Both the position numbers and the translations under genes were made by a program. The notes beneath the pieces were generated by a model. The model was not told the origin of the DNA and did no database searches. It worked only from the letters and a program-made list of their open reading frames with translations. 38,287 nt of DNA. It comes from Acidobacteriota bacterium. Its GTDB lineage: Bacteria; Acidobacteriota; Terriglobia; Bryobacterales; Bryobacteraceae. Shown here piece after piece: positions 8,129 through 15,646 of the stretch; positions within the stretch are counted from its first letter, which is position 1, and every line of letters begins with the position of its first letter. The stretch lies in the NCBI GenBank assembly GCA_021787555.1, contig JAJYLS010000012.1, forward strand, positions 1 to 38,287. Direction: 5' to 3'.

Positions 8129-8827
8129 TTCGGTCTTCCACTCCTTCCAGACATTGCCCACCAAGGCCGGTCCGGGCCGGAGCGTCGGCTTGCCGGGCCG
8201 CCAACCGGAGGGCGTTGCCAGCGTGCCCGAGGAATCGCGCACGAGCTGGAAGGCCTGAATCTGGCGAATGGTTTCGGTGACGTTCCTTCCGACCGGCGGC
8301 GTCAGCACCTCGTATGCCTGAATCACGCCATCCGGGTCGATCAGAAAGCGGCCCCGCGTCTCGACGCCCGCGTCGGGATCGTAGACGCCGTAGACCTTGC
8401 CCACATTGCCACCACCGTCCGAGAGCATCGGAAAAGGAACTCCGCCCTTCACCATTTTCACGAGTTCCTGTTCGTTCCACATCTTGTGCACGAACATGCT
8501 GTCCACGCTGACGGACAGAACTTCCACCCCCAGCTTCTGAAACTCGGGGAATTTCTCGGCGACCGCCGAGAGCTCGGTGCTTCAAACGAAGGTGAAATCC
8601 CCCGGATAGAAGCACAGCAACACCCATTTCCCCAGGTATTCGGACAACTTGAGGTTGACGAACTTGCCCTGGTGGTATCCCGGGGCGGTGAAATCCGGGG
8701 CCTTCCTTCCGATCAGAATCACGGTTTCTTCCTCCTCGATTTTCTGCTGGTTTCCGCCGTTCGCCGCCGCTTCCCCCACCCGGCTTCCGGTGGGGCGCGC
8801 GCAGCCGGCCTTTATTTCCTCAGCCAT
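8114..8827 (-). CDS. Selenocysteine-containing peroxiredoxin (AhpC/TSA family)
   Basis: A thiol/selenol peroxidase that would reduce hydrogen peroxide or organic hydroperoxides. The 237-codon frame is continuous except for one TGA at 8582-8584 (codon 82). Both halves are plainly one protein. The N-terminal half has APDFTAPGYHQGKFVNLKLS and KWVLLCFYPGDFTFV. The C-terminal half has LGVEVLSVSVDS, FPMLSDGGG and the catalytic-arginine segment ETRGRFLIDPDG. The TGA falls exactly where the peroxidatic cysteine stands in P-x3-T-x2-C, so I read it as selenocysteine (P75, T79, Sec82). A SECIS-like hairpin follows (8554-8571). The usual C-terminal VCP resolving cysteine is replaced by TPSGW, and the second half has no cysteine. 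Only C9 and C72 remain, so this looks like a one-selenocysteine enzyme reduced by an outside thiol. GGAG precedes the ATG by 8 nt. A nonsense mutation is the alternative, but position and hairpin argue against it. Confidence 0.88.
8554..8571 (-). promoter_or_regulatory. Putative bacterial SECIS element
   Basis: Read on the minus strand, a perfect 7-bp stem (UCUCGGC / GCCGAGA) closes a GGUC tetraloop. The loop begins 17 nt after the UGA (positions 18-21 downstream). Bacterial SECIS elements are hairpins within the coding region directly after the UGA, with a G (and U) in a small apical loop at about this distance; the E. coli fdhF loop also contains GGUC. Confidence 0.75.
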
Positions 8828-8907
8828 AGTTTAAGCTCCGAAAGACCGATTATATCGCGGGCCGTGCGCCAAGGCATTAAGCTAATAGCGAACGACTCAC
8901 AGCCAAC

Positions 8908-10269
8908 ATGGAACTCAAACGCGATCTCGGTCTTTGGGCGGCGGCGTCCATCGTCGTCGGCACGATTATCGGCAGCGGCATTTTCCTGGTGCCGCGAGCC
9001 ATGATCCAGCGCGTCGGCACGCCGGAAATGGTCTTCGCCATCTGGATCTTCGGCGGCCTGCTCTCGCTCGCCGGCGCGCTGTGCTACGCCGAGCTTTCCG
9101 CCGCCCTCCCAGAGGCCGGGGGCGAGTACGTCTACCTGCGCGAAGCCTACGGTCCGATGTGGGGGTTCCTCTATAGCTGGACGCAGATGTGGGTTGCCAA
9201 AAGCGGCTCGATTGCCACCCTGGGCACCGGATTTTTTTATTATTTGACTAATTTTTTCCCGGGGCTGGACGGGATTTTTTACACAATTCATTTGCCGCTC
9301 GGTCCCAAGGGCGGCCCGCTCGAATTCCGCTACGGCCAACTGCTTGCCATGGCGCTGATTCTGGCGCTCGCCGGTCTGAATTATGGGGGCGTCAAATTGG
9401 GCGGCGACGTGCAAGTAGCGGTGACGGCAATCAAAATTGCACTCATCGCCTTTATCATCGTGGCCGGCCTCGGTTTCGGGGCGCCGCAGGCTCTCAGCGC
9501 GGCGTCGTCAACCCCGCTCACCGCGGCCGGTTTTTTTGCCGCGCTGGTGGCAGCCTTATGGGCTTATGACGGGTGGAATAACGTGAGCATGGTGGCTTCG
9601 GAAATCCGCAACCCGCAGCGCAACCTCCCGCGCGCGCTCATCTGGGGCACCACCGGCGTGATCGGCATCTATCTTTTGGCTAATGGCGCTTATTTTCACG
9701 TCCTGTCGGCCTCGGAAGTGGGCGGGACCGAGCGCGTGGCCGCGGAAATGATGCGCCGCGTGCTGGCCGGCGCGGGGGCCAACGCCGTGTCCGTGGCCGC
9801 CATGATCAGCATTTTCGCGGCGCTTAACGGCTCGATCCTCTCCGGCTCGCGCGTGCCCTACGCCGCGGCGCGGGACGGTTATTTCTTCGCGCCTATCGGC
9901 CGCGTGCATCCGCGTTTCCGCACGCCGGGCATCTCGATTCTGGCGCTCAGCGCGTGGGCCGCCCTGCTGGTGCTTTCCGGCCGCTACGAGCAGCTTTATA
10001 CTTACGTCATTTTCGCGAGCTGGATACTTTATGGGATGACCACCGCCGCGGTGATCGTCCTGCGGAAAAAACGCCCGGATTTGAATCGGCCTTATCGCAC
10101 GATTGGCTATCCGTTCGTGCCAGCAGTTTTCGTGTTAGTCGCGCTGGCCCTGGTACTTTCTACCTTATTCGATTCACCGAGGGAATCTCTGCTAGGAATT
10201 TTCCTGATACTTTTGGGCCTGCCGTTCTACTTTCATTGGAAAGAGGATGTACAAAAACGCGCAAGATAG
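8908..10269 (+). CDS. APC-family amino acid permease
   Basis: A 453-residue inner-membrane transporter of the amino acid-polyamine-organocation superfamily, closest in look to the LAT-type exchangers. Helix 1 carries the substrate-binding signature VVGTIIGSGIFLVP (residues 17-30), an unwound G-S-G-I-F segment. GALCYAELSAALPEAGGEYVY (about 61-81) is the conserved helix 2/loop motif, and AALWAYDGWNNVSMVASEI (near 210-228) marks helix 6. Twelve hydrophobic segments are visible, and the C-terminus is short and basic. The gene diverges from the peroxiredoxin gene across 80 bp, so the two promoters must share that gap. No specific amino acid can be assigned. Confidence 0.9.
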   Translation: MELKRDLGLWAAASIVVGTIIGSGIFLVPRAMIQRVGTPEMVFAIWIFGGLLSLAGALCYAELSAALPEAGGEYVYLREAYGPMWGFLYSWTQMWVAKSGSIATLGTGFFYYLTNFFPGLDGIFYTIHLPLGPKGGPLEFRYGQLLAMALILALAGLNYGGVKLGGDVQVAVTAIKIALIAFIIVAGLGFGAPQALSAASSTPLTAAGFFAALVAALWAYDGWNNVSMVASEIRNPQRNLPRALIWGTTGVIGIYLLANGAYFHVLSASEVGGTERVAAEMMRRVLAGAGANAVSVAAMISIFAALNGSILSGSRVPYAAARDGYFFAPIGRVHPRFRTPGISILALSAWAALLVLSGRYEQLYTYVIFASWILYGMTTAAVIVLRKKRPDLNRPYRTIGYPFVPAVFVLVALALVLSTLFDSPRESLLGIFLILLGLPFYFHWKEDVQKRAR

Positions 10270-10457
10270 CGCCTGTACCATGACTCACGTACTGCTATCC
10301 AAAAGCACGTTTTGCGCGGGAAACCTGAATTATCGGCTTGAAAATGCCGGGGAATGGGGCGAAAATCGGAGTATATAAATGAATAATAACAGCGGTTTAA
10401 GAGATATATTGCGGATGCGAGCGTACACTGGCGCCACAGCCGTCCGGGAGAAGACAA
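10270..10457. other. Intergenic region, no gene seen
   Basis: 188 bp between the APC permease and the AT-hook-like gene, with a lower GC content in its middle part (10340-10410). No open frame with family resemblance, no RNA gene and no clear terminator were seen. It probably holds the promoter of the small gene that follows. Confidence 0.5.
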
Positions 10458-10676
10458 ATGGACGTCAGTAAAATTCTAACCGAGCTCCGGGAAGAGCGGG
10501 CACAGATCGAAGAGGCGATTCTCAGTCTCGAACGGCTGGCGCGGGGAAGGGGACGCCGTCGTGGACGTCCTCCGGCATGGATGGCCGAAGTCACCACCAA
10601 GCGCCGCGGCCGCCCACCCGGCAGCAAGAACAAGGCGACGACCTCCGCCGCCGGAAAAGGCACGGCGGTGGCGTAA
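10458..10676 (+). CDS. Small AT-hook-like DNA-binding protein
   Basis: A 72-residue basic protein. The first 28 residues form an amphipathic, likely coiled-coil helix (VSKILTELREERAQIEEAIL), which would allow dimerisation. The remainder is disordered and carries two AT-hook-like cores: RRRGRPPAW (about residues 33-41) and RRGRPPGSKNK (about 49-59). The second is a near-perfect AT-hook, a motif that binds the minor groove of AT-rich DNA. A GGGAG ribosome binding site lies 8 nt before the ATG. The protein is probably a nucleoid-associated or regulatory factor. Its gene ends 15 bp from the convergent oxidoreductase stop, with the dispersed repeat partly in between. The function is inferred from motifs only. 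Confidence 0.75.
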   Translation: MDVSKILTELREERAQIEEAILSLERLARGRGRRRGRPPAWMAEVTTKRRGRPPGSKNKATTSAAGKGTAVA

Positions 10677-10680
10677 AAGT

Positions 10681-10704
10681 AACCGCTCCCTTACGGTCGC
10701 GGCT
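10681..10704. repeat. 24-bp dispersed repeat, copy 2 (at oxidoreductase stop codon)
   Basis: Identical over 24 bp to positions 1018-1041. As at lipA, the TAA inside the repeat (10691-10693 on the minus strand) is the stop codon of the adjoining gene. Confidence 0.8.
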
Positions 10705-12145
10705 CCGATCGGCGCCGCGCCTCCGATTGGGGACGCGGGTCCCATGCGGGGCCGGCAATCTCCTTCAGATCGAAACCGCGGCGGTATTCCCGATAGAGAT
10801 ACTGGTTGGCCTCCTCGCAGTTGGTGATGCGGAACTCGAACGGATCCCATTCGATCCGGTGCCCCACCCGTAGCGCCACGTTCCCCAGTTGGTACGCCTC
10901 GGTGAACGGCCCCGCGTAGCCGAAATTGCAGGGCGCCTGTTTGCCCGCCTTGACGGCCGTGCACCAATCCTTATGGACTTCCTCGCGGCCCCAGTCGCGC
11001 TGTGGCGGAGGCGGCGGCTCCGGCTCTTTGGTTCCGGCGAACGGCCCGCGTCCCCAGGGATAGCTGCCCTTGGTCCCGATCCACACCATGCCGCCCTGGC
11101 CGCCCCGCAGGGGCTGTGGATTGCCCGCGGGCGAAGGAGGCGGCGCCGGCGCGCGGAAGCGCTCCGGCAGCGGCTGCGCGCCGTCATACCAGTAGACCGA
11201 AAGCGGCGGATGCACGCCCCGCTGCGGCCAGTCGAAGCGGATCGTGCTCCAGTGCGGATACATCTCGGGCCGCATGCCCGAAGTGTCCACCACTTCGACG
11301 CGCGATGGCGCGCCCAGATCCAGCGCCAGAAAAATCACGTTCATGGCGTGCGGGGCGATGTCGCCCAGGGCGCCGCTGCCGAACTCCGTCCAGCCGCGCC
11401 AGACGAAGGGATGGTACACCGCGCCGCGGCCGCCGAACTCGCGCTTGTTCTCCGGGTTATACACCGGGTGCCCTTCCGGCCACTTCGCATGGAAGGGGCG
11501 GTCGTGCGCGGTGCCGAGCCACAGGTCCCAATCCAGTTCCGGCGGCACGGGATCGGGCGTGGCCGGCCGGTCGTATCCTTGCGGCCAGATGGGCCGGTCG
11601 GTCGTCATGTGAATCTCGGTGATGTCGCCCAACACGCCCGATTGGATCAGTTCCACGGTGCGCAGCACCCTGGGCTCCGCGCTGGTCTGCGTACCCATCT
11701 GCGTGATGAGCCTGGTTTCCGCGGCCACTTTGGCCACGATGCGCGCCTCGTGCACCGTGCGGGTCAGCGGCTTCTGGCAATACACGTTCAGCCCGTGCCG
11801 CATGGCCCACACGCTGATATAGGCGTGATTGTGGTCGGGCACGGCGATGCTCACGCCGTCGAGTTTCTCCTTGTCGATCATCTTGCGGAAATCGCCGTAC
11901 CGCACCGCTTTGGGATAGGGCTTACCGCGCTGCTCAAGCACCGCGGAGTCCACATCGCAGATTGCCTTGATGTTCTCCCCGAGTTTGTCGAAGGTCTGCG
12001 CATCGACATGGCCCATTCCTTTGATCCCGATGACGCCGATGTCCAGCTTGCTGTTGGCGGTATATCCGCGCGCCAGGCCTGCGGGAAGAATCATGAACGT
12101 GGCGGCCCGTTTCAGGGACTCGCGCCGCGTGATCTTGTTCGACAT
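10691..12145 (-). CDS. Tat-exported Gfo/Idh/MocA-family oxidoreductase
   Basis: A predicted NAD(P)-dependent sugar or cyclitol dehydrogenase-like protein of 484 residues. The start at 12145 gives a twin-arginine signal (TRRESLKRAATF, then a short hydrophobic stretch), as in many exported Gfo/Idh proteins of soil Acidobacteria and Planctomycetes. The Rossmann domain begins at LDIGVIGIKGMGHVDAQ, where the usual GxGxxG is altered to GIKGMG. The family motif EKP appears as YCQKPLTRT, with glutamine for glutamate. DYGTHxxD-like residues are represented by GDIAPHAMNV. Two proline-rich stretches (near residues 335-350 and 378-388) interrupt the C-terminal domain. The last residues, SEPRP, are encoded by a dispersed repeat. 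The substrate is unknown. The altered GxGxxG and EKP motifs raise doubt about ordinary catalysis. Confidence 0.88.
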   Translation of the reverse strand: MSNKITRRESLKRAATFMILPAGLARGYTANSKLDIGVIGIKGMGHVDAQTFDKLGENIKAICDVDSAVLEQRGKPYPKAVRYGDFRKMIDKEKLDGVSIAVPDHNHAYISVWAMRHGLNVYCQKPLTRTVHEARIVAKVAAETRLITQMGTQTSAEPRVLRTVELIQSGVLGDITEIHMTTDRPIWPQGYDRPATPDPVPPELDWDLWLGTAHDRPFHAKWPEGHPVYNPENKREFGGRGAVYHPFVWRGWTEFGSGALGDIAPHAMNVIFLALDLGAPSRVEVVDTSGMRPEMYPHWSTIRFDWPQRGVHPPLSVYWYDGAQPLPERFRAPAPPPSPAGNPQPLRGGQGGMVWIGTKGSYPWGRGPFAGTKEPEPPPPPQRDWGREEVHKDWCTAVKAGKQAPCNFGYAGPFTEAYQLGNVALRVGHRIEWDPFEFRITNCEEANQYLYREYRRGFDLKEIAGPAWDPRPQSEARRRSEPRP

Positions 12146-12196
12146 AGATGCCGCAACGATATCACAGCGCGTCCGGCGCCGCAAAGGTGCGGTCGG

Positions 12197-13714
12197 CTAT
12201 TGTCCGGTCGGGCTTGGGGGGTTCGTGGGCGTCTGCGGATTGCCGCCGAAAGGCGAACTGCCGCCGAAGGGCGAACTGCCGCCGAAGGGCGACGGGCTGG
12301 CGCCCGGAGCGCCAGCGGGGTTCGGGCCGTTGGTATTGCCGGGGGTGGAGCCCATAGCGCCGACCGGCGTGCCTACCGCGCCACTGTTCGGATTGAACAG
12401 GGGCTTGACCTTGGTGACGTCGAAGATGAACTCCCACTTGTCGTATTCGGTCTGGTCGTTGTACGACTTGATGGAATCGCCATCGACTTTGCTGGCCACG
12501 CCCGCGATCCCGTTCCCCATGATTCCACCCACCATGCCCGCGCCCGCCGCGCCCGGCATGCCACCCGGCCGCGGGGTGGTGAGAATCTGCTGGATCATCA
12601 GCGCGGCGGCGTTCTGCGCCTGCGGATTCATGCCCGGCTGGCTGAATCCTCCGGGCATCCCAGTCGGCGTGCCCGGCTGGCCCGGCATGGTCGAATAACC
12701 ACTGCCGCCATACTGCGCCGAAACGCCGCCGGTTTGCGAGTTCACCGGCGCACCCGTCATTCCCGGATACCCAGGTTGCCCGGGAAAAGCCGCCTGCGTG
12801 GCCACGGGAACCTGTACCGGCGCGCTGCCGCCGATGTACGGCGAACCGGTCCCGATGTAGGAACTCCCGCTGGAGCTCGAGCTCCCCGAGTTCCCCGGGG
12901 CCTGTCCCGGAACCTGCTGCCCGGGAACCTGCTGCCCCGGCATCCCGGGCATCCCCGGTGTTCCGCCCGCCACCTGGCCGGGATACTGCCCCGGCAATCC
13001 CGGCATTCCCGGCACGCCGGGCACACCCGGTACACCGGGCACACCGGGCATGGGAGGCTGGCCCAGCACCCCTGTGGTTTGCCCCGGCTGGCCGGGTTGC
13101 CCCGGTAGCCCGGGTTGTCCCGGCTGGCCGCCCTGCCCCAGCATCTGCGCCTGCTGCGCTGCCGACACAGGCTGTCCATTCATGCCGACTATCGCGCCGG
13201 TGCTCGCCGTCCCGCCTTCGCTCATGCGCCGGCGAATCACGGCATTCAGCGCCGTCTTGTTGGCTCCGCTCTGTGCCAGTCCCAGATCCGCCACCTGCGC
13301 CGAGGCCACTTGCCCGACATAGGCATTCGGATCGGGTTTATCGCTTTTCTTGTCCTTATCCTTGTCGTTCGTCTGGAGCTTCGAATCGGTCAGGACCCCA
13401 TTGGCAACATGGATCAGCCGCCATTCATCCTTTCCCGTCAGCGGATCGCGGAACCGCCGCCGCAGGTAGTGGATGTCCTGGTAGCTTTCCAACTCGTCGA
13501 TGCTCTGCGGCCAGCGTCCCGTCTTCTTGGTGAAGACCTGAATGGCGCGTTTGTACTGCTCGCCGCGGTCGATGAGGACCTGCTCCTTCTCCCGCTGCGC
13601 CTCGAATGCCGCGCGCGGAATCTCCAGGTAGAGCGAGATGGCGACCATGGCCGCCAGCAGCAGCACGAACAGCAGGGCAAATCCGGATTCGCGTTTGCGC
13701 TTAGGGACTTTCAT
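12197..13714 (-). CDS. Collagen-like GspG-type pseudopilin
   Basis: A 505-residue protein beginning with a type III (prepilin-like) leader: KRKRESG then [12 protein letters not shown], with cleavage expected after G11. The usual glutamate at position 5 of the mature protein is absent. Residues 30-110 resemble the GspG fold: a long helix, then a [16 protein letters not shown] segment and [12 protein letters not shown], like the DPWG strand region. Residues 193-274 are a Gly-X-Y collagen-like tract of GQP, GVP and GMP triplets. Further Gly/Pro-rich linker follows, then a possible folded segment at 415-450 ([15 protein letters not shown]) and three SPFGG repeats near the end. The ATG overlaps the pilP-like stop by 4 bp, so it belongs to the assembly operon. 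Minor pseudopilin is likely; the collagen-like domain is unusual. Confidence 0.85.
   Translation of the reverse strand: MKVPKRKRESGFALLFVLLLAAMVAISLYLEIPRAAFEAQREKEQVLIDRGEQYKRAIQVFTKKTGRWPQSIDELESYQDIHYLRRRFRDPLTGKDEWRLIHVANGVLTDSKLQTNDKDKDKKSDKPDPNAYVGQVASAQVADLGLAQSGANKTALNAVIRRRMSEGGTASTGAIVGMNGQPVSAAQQAQMLGQGGQPGQPGLPGQPGQPGQTTGVLGQPPMPGVPGVPGVPGVPGMPGLPGQYPGQVAGGTPGMPGMPGQQVPGQQVPGQAPGNSGSSSSSGSSYIGTGSPYIGGSAPVQVPVATQAAFPGQPGYPGMTGAPVNSQTGGVSAQYGGSGYSTMPGQPGTPTGMPGGFSQPGMNPQAQNAAALMIQQILTTPRPGGMPGAAGAGMVGGIMGNGIAGVASKVDGDSIKSYNDQTEYDKWEFIFDVTKVKPLFNPNSGAVGTPVGAMGSTPGNTNGPNPAGAPGASPSPFGGSSPFGGSSPFGGNPQTPTNPPSPTGQ
12241..12294. repeat. Three tandem 18-bp units within the pseudopilin gene
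   Basis: Near-identical 18-bp units begin at 12241, 12259 and 12277 and encode repeated Ser-Pro-Phe-Gly-Gly segments in the C-terminus of the pseudopilin. Confidence 0.85.
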
Positions 13715-14433
13715 CCCGCCAACTCCGGCGCCAGCGGCAGATTTTGCTGGTGCTTCGACTGCGTATCTTCCATCACCACGAACGTCGGCCCGATGCGCAC
13801 CACCTTGTACCGCCGGTTCAGCGTTTGGCCTTCCGCTGCCAGCAGAATATTGTCGCCATCCAGGAAGAATGCCGTCTTCCTGCCATTATCCCGCGCCGTC
13901 GAAAAGCCGTAGTACTTGAGCGGGATCGGCGGCGGGGGCGGCTCGACCGGCGTGGTGGTCTTGGGCGCTTCAGCGGCCTTGGCCGGCTTGAGTGCGATCT
14001 TCGGCTCTTTGCCCTTGAGCACCTCTGCCGGCTTTGGCGGCGGCGGAGGAGGGGGCGGCCCGACCTGAAACAGGTTGCGGCTTCCACCCGCGAGATCCAC
14101 CGCCTGGACCTTCGCCAGCAGATCGAGGCGGAGGGTGGGATCGATCTTGGTGGGATCGATGCGGTCCTCGGCCCGCTTGGGATGGAGCACCGGGTGGAAC
14201 TCCTCGCTGCGACTGCGGTTGATGGCCGCGCGCGGCGGCGGCGCGGCGCTTTCCGGCATCGCAACCGCGGGCGACGGGGCCGCCACTGCGCCTGTGCGTG
14301 CCGGTGTAGCCGACCCAGCCGTTTCCTCAGCCGATGGCCCGGAAAGCATGTTGGTGTACAAGAAATAGAGCGCCACGAAAACCAGCAGGCCCAGGAACAC
14401 GACTTTCTTTTTGTCGTTGGTCCCCGCCGTCAT
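13711..14433 (-). CDS. PilP/GspC-like pilus assembly protein
   Basis: A 240-residue protein with a short cytoplasmic N-terminus ([10 protein letters not shown]), one membrane helix (about residues 11-30), and a long proline/alanine-rich periplasmic linker that includes a run of eight prolines near residue 127. The C-terminal ~75 residues ([20 protein letters not shown] to [13 protein letters not shown]) have the small beta-barrel pattern of PilP and GspC homology-region domains: '[11 protein letters not shown]' matches the typical '...LGENYKVTRIEPDYV' style. Such proteins link the inner-membrane PilMNO platform to the outer-membrane secretin. It overlaps pilO and the pseudopilin gene by 4 bp on each side, which indicates translational coupling. 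Confidence 0.8.
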   Translation of the reverse strand: MTAGTNDKKKVVFLGLLVFVALYFLYTNMLSGPSAEETAGSATPARTGAVAAPSPAVAMPESAAPPPRAAINRSRSEEFHPVLHPKRAEDRIDPTKIDPTLRLDLLAKVQAVDLAGGSRNLFQVGPPPPPPPPKPAEVLKGKEPKIALKPAKAAEAPKTTTPVEPPPPPIPLKYYGFSTARDNGRKTAFFLDGDNILLAAEGQTLNRRYKVVRIGPTFVVMEDTQSKHQQNLPLAPELAG

Positions 14434-15098
14434 GAAGCCTTTTCCTTTCCCTGGCCCTGGCCCGCAGAATGAACGGGGGCCGCGCCGAGCCCCGGGTCTT
14501 CACTACCCGCCTGCTTCACGAAGGTGTCAATTTTCAGCGTCACATTCAGGGTCTGGCCGTGGGCCGCGGGTCCCTGGCTCTGCGGCGCGGCCGCCTGCAT
14601 GCTCTCGATGATCATGAAGCGCGGCGATTTGTCCAGCAGATTCACGAATTTCGTGAGGTTCGCGTAGGCGCCTTCGCAGCCCACCTGGGTGGAGAGCATC
14701 TCCAGCGTATCGCTGCCTTCGATGGGATCGCGGTTGAACTGCGCCTGGCTCATCTTGATGCCGGCGTCTTTGGCGATGTTGGTCAACTCCGCCACGATGG
14801 CCGCCGAAGCGGTCGAGTCGTCCATGAAATATTTGCCGAGGAATTGCTTGCCCTCGGTGCGCGCCAGATCGACGTTCTTCACCAGCCGGCGGCTGGCTGC
14901 CAGCCGCGCCTGCATCTGCGAAATTTGCGCATTGAGCGACTGCTGCTGGCGGCGCAGGTCCTCCGCCGATCCGCCGAACGGCTTAAAGACCACGATCACC
15001 GCCGCCAGATTGGCCGCCAGGAGCAGGCCGATCAGGGCGCGCATGGCCACGCGCGGATCTTTCACCGGAATGCCCTTGAACTTAAAGTTTTTGAGCAT
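14430..15098 (-). CDS. pilO: PilO-like inner-membrane platform protein
   Basis: A 222-residue bitopic protein. It has a basic N-terminus, a single membrane helix at about residues 20-40 (IGLLLAANLAAVIVVFKPF), a coiled-coil stretch (DLRRQQQSLNAQISQMQARL), and a ferredoxin-like periplasmic domain (about 80-205) with an AIVAELTNIAKDAGIKMSQAQF helix and strands. This is the layout of PilO, which forms heterodimers with PilN in type IV pilus machines. It overlaps pilN by 17 bp and the pilP-like gene by 4 bp. The identification rests on architecture and gene order more than on strong residue conservation. Confidence 0.82.
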   Translation of the reverse strand: MLKNFKFKGIPVKDPRVAMRALIGLLLAANLAAVIVVFKPFGGSAEDLRRQQQSLNAQISQMQARLAASRRLVKNVDLARTEGKQFLGKYFMDDSTASAAIVAELTNIAKDAGIKMSQAQFNRDPIEGSDTLEMLSTQVGCEGAYANLTKFVNLLDKSPRFMIIESMQAAAPQSQGPAAHGQTLNVTLKIDTFVKQAGSEDPGLGAAPVHSAGQGQGKEKAS

Positions 15099-15645
15099 AC
15101 TCCACCGTCAACCGGAACCGGTACATCGGTTCGGACTGCGAGGGGGCCAGTTGGGTCATCACTACTGGCACCGAAAAGGGCGAGTTGGCCATTGCTTGGA
15201 GTAATTCGATCACCGGCTGGGGCGAATCCGCTCCCACCTGCATATCCAGCATCACGTGGTCCTGCGCGTCCACCGAGGGATGAATCTGGATCACTTTCAC
15301 GTTGTAGGGCAGCACCTTTTCGAGGTCCGCGAAAATACGCGTCCAGCTTATTCCCTTGCGGTAGAGCAGGGCATTGAGGAAGACCGAGCGCTCGAGCACT
15401 TCGGCGTTTTCCGGCCGCCGCAGCACCGCGTCGAGCTGCGCCTGCTGCGCGTCGAGGCGGCGGATGCGGGCGTTCAGCCGGTCGACTTCGCTGTGCGCCT
15501 CGGCGAGCTGCGCCCGCTCGGATGTCGCCAGGGAAATGAGCACGCCCAAGGTCGCCATCAGCGCCAGAGTCACCGCGATGGAGGCGGCGATCATCCCGCG
15601 ATTGCGCTGGAAGGGCTGGCTCGCCAGATTGATTCCGACTTTCAT
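15082..15645 (-). CDS. pilN: PilN-like inner-membrane platform protein
   Basis: A 187-residue protein. The cytoplasmic N-terminal MKVGINLASQPFQRNRG matches the conserved INLLP/INLASxP-type PilN motif that docks into PilM. One membrane helix follows (about residues 19-40), then a coiled coil (SEVDRLNARIRRLDAQQAQL) and a ferredoxin-like periplasmic domain with a YNVKVIQIHPSV strand. The frame is open to 15696, but the conserved motif sets the start at 15645. That leaves 1 bp between pilM and pilN. It overlaps pilO by 17 bp. Confidence 0.85.
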   Translation of the reverse strand: MKVGINLASQPFQRNRGMIAASIAVTLALMATLGVLISLATSERAQLAEAHSEVDRLNARIRRLDAQQAQLDAVLRRPENAEVLERSVFLNALLYRKGISWTRIFADLEKVLPYNVKVIQIHPSVDAQDHVMLDMQVGADSPQPVIELLQAMANSPFSVPVVMTQLAPSQSEPMYRFRLTVEYAQKL

Positions 15646-15646
15646 C

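Noticed and set aside
8582-8584. TGA in the peroxiredoxin as a simple nonsense mutation
   Set aside because: It sits exactly at the peroxidatic residue, both halves are intact, and a SECIS-like hairpin follows. Selenocysteine explains all three.
10889-13108. 739-residue plus-strand frame over the oxidoreductase and pseudopilin
   Set aside because: Low-complexity Arg/His-rich product, opposite two well-supported genes.
12241-13110. Repeats in the pseudopilin gene as a CRISPR-like array
   Set aside because: Units are in frame multiples of 3 and encode Gly-X-Y and SPFGG repeats, with no spacer structure.
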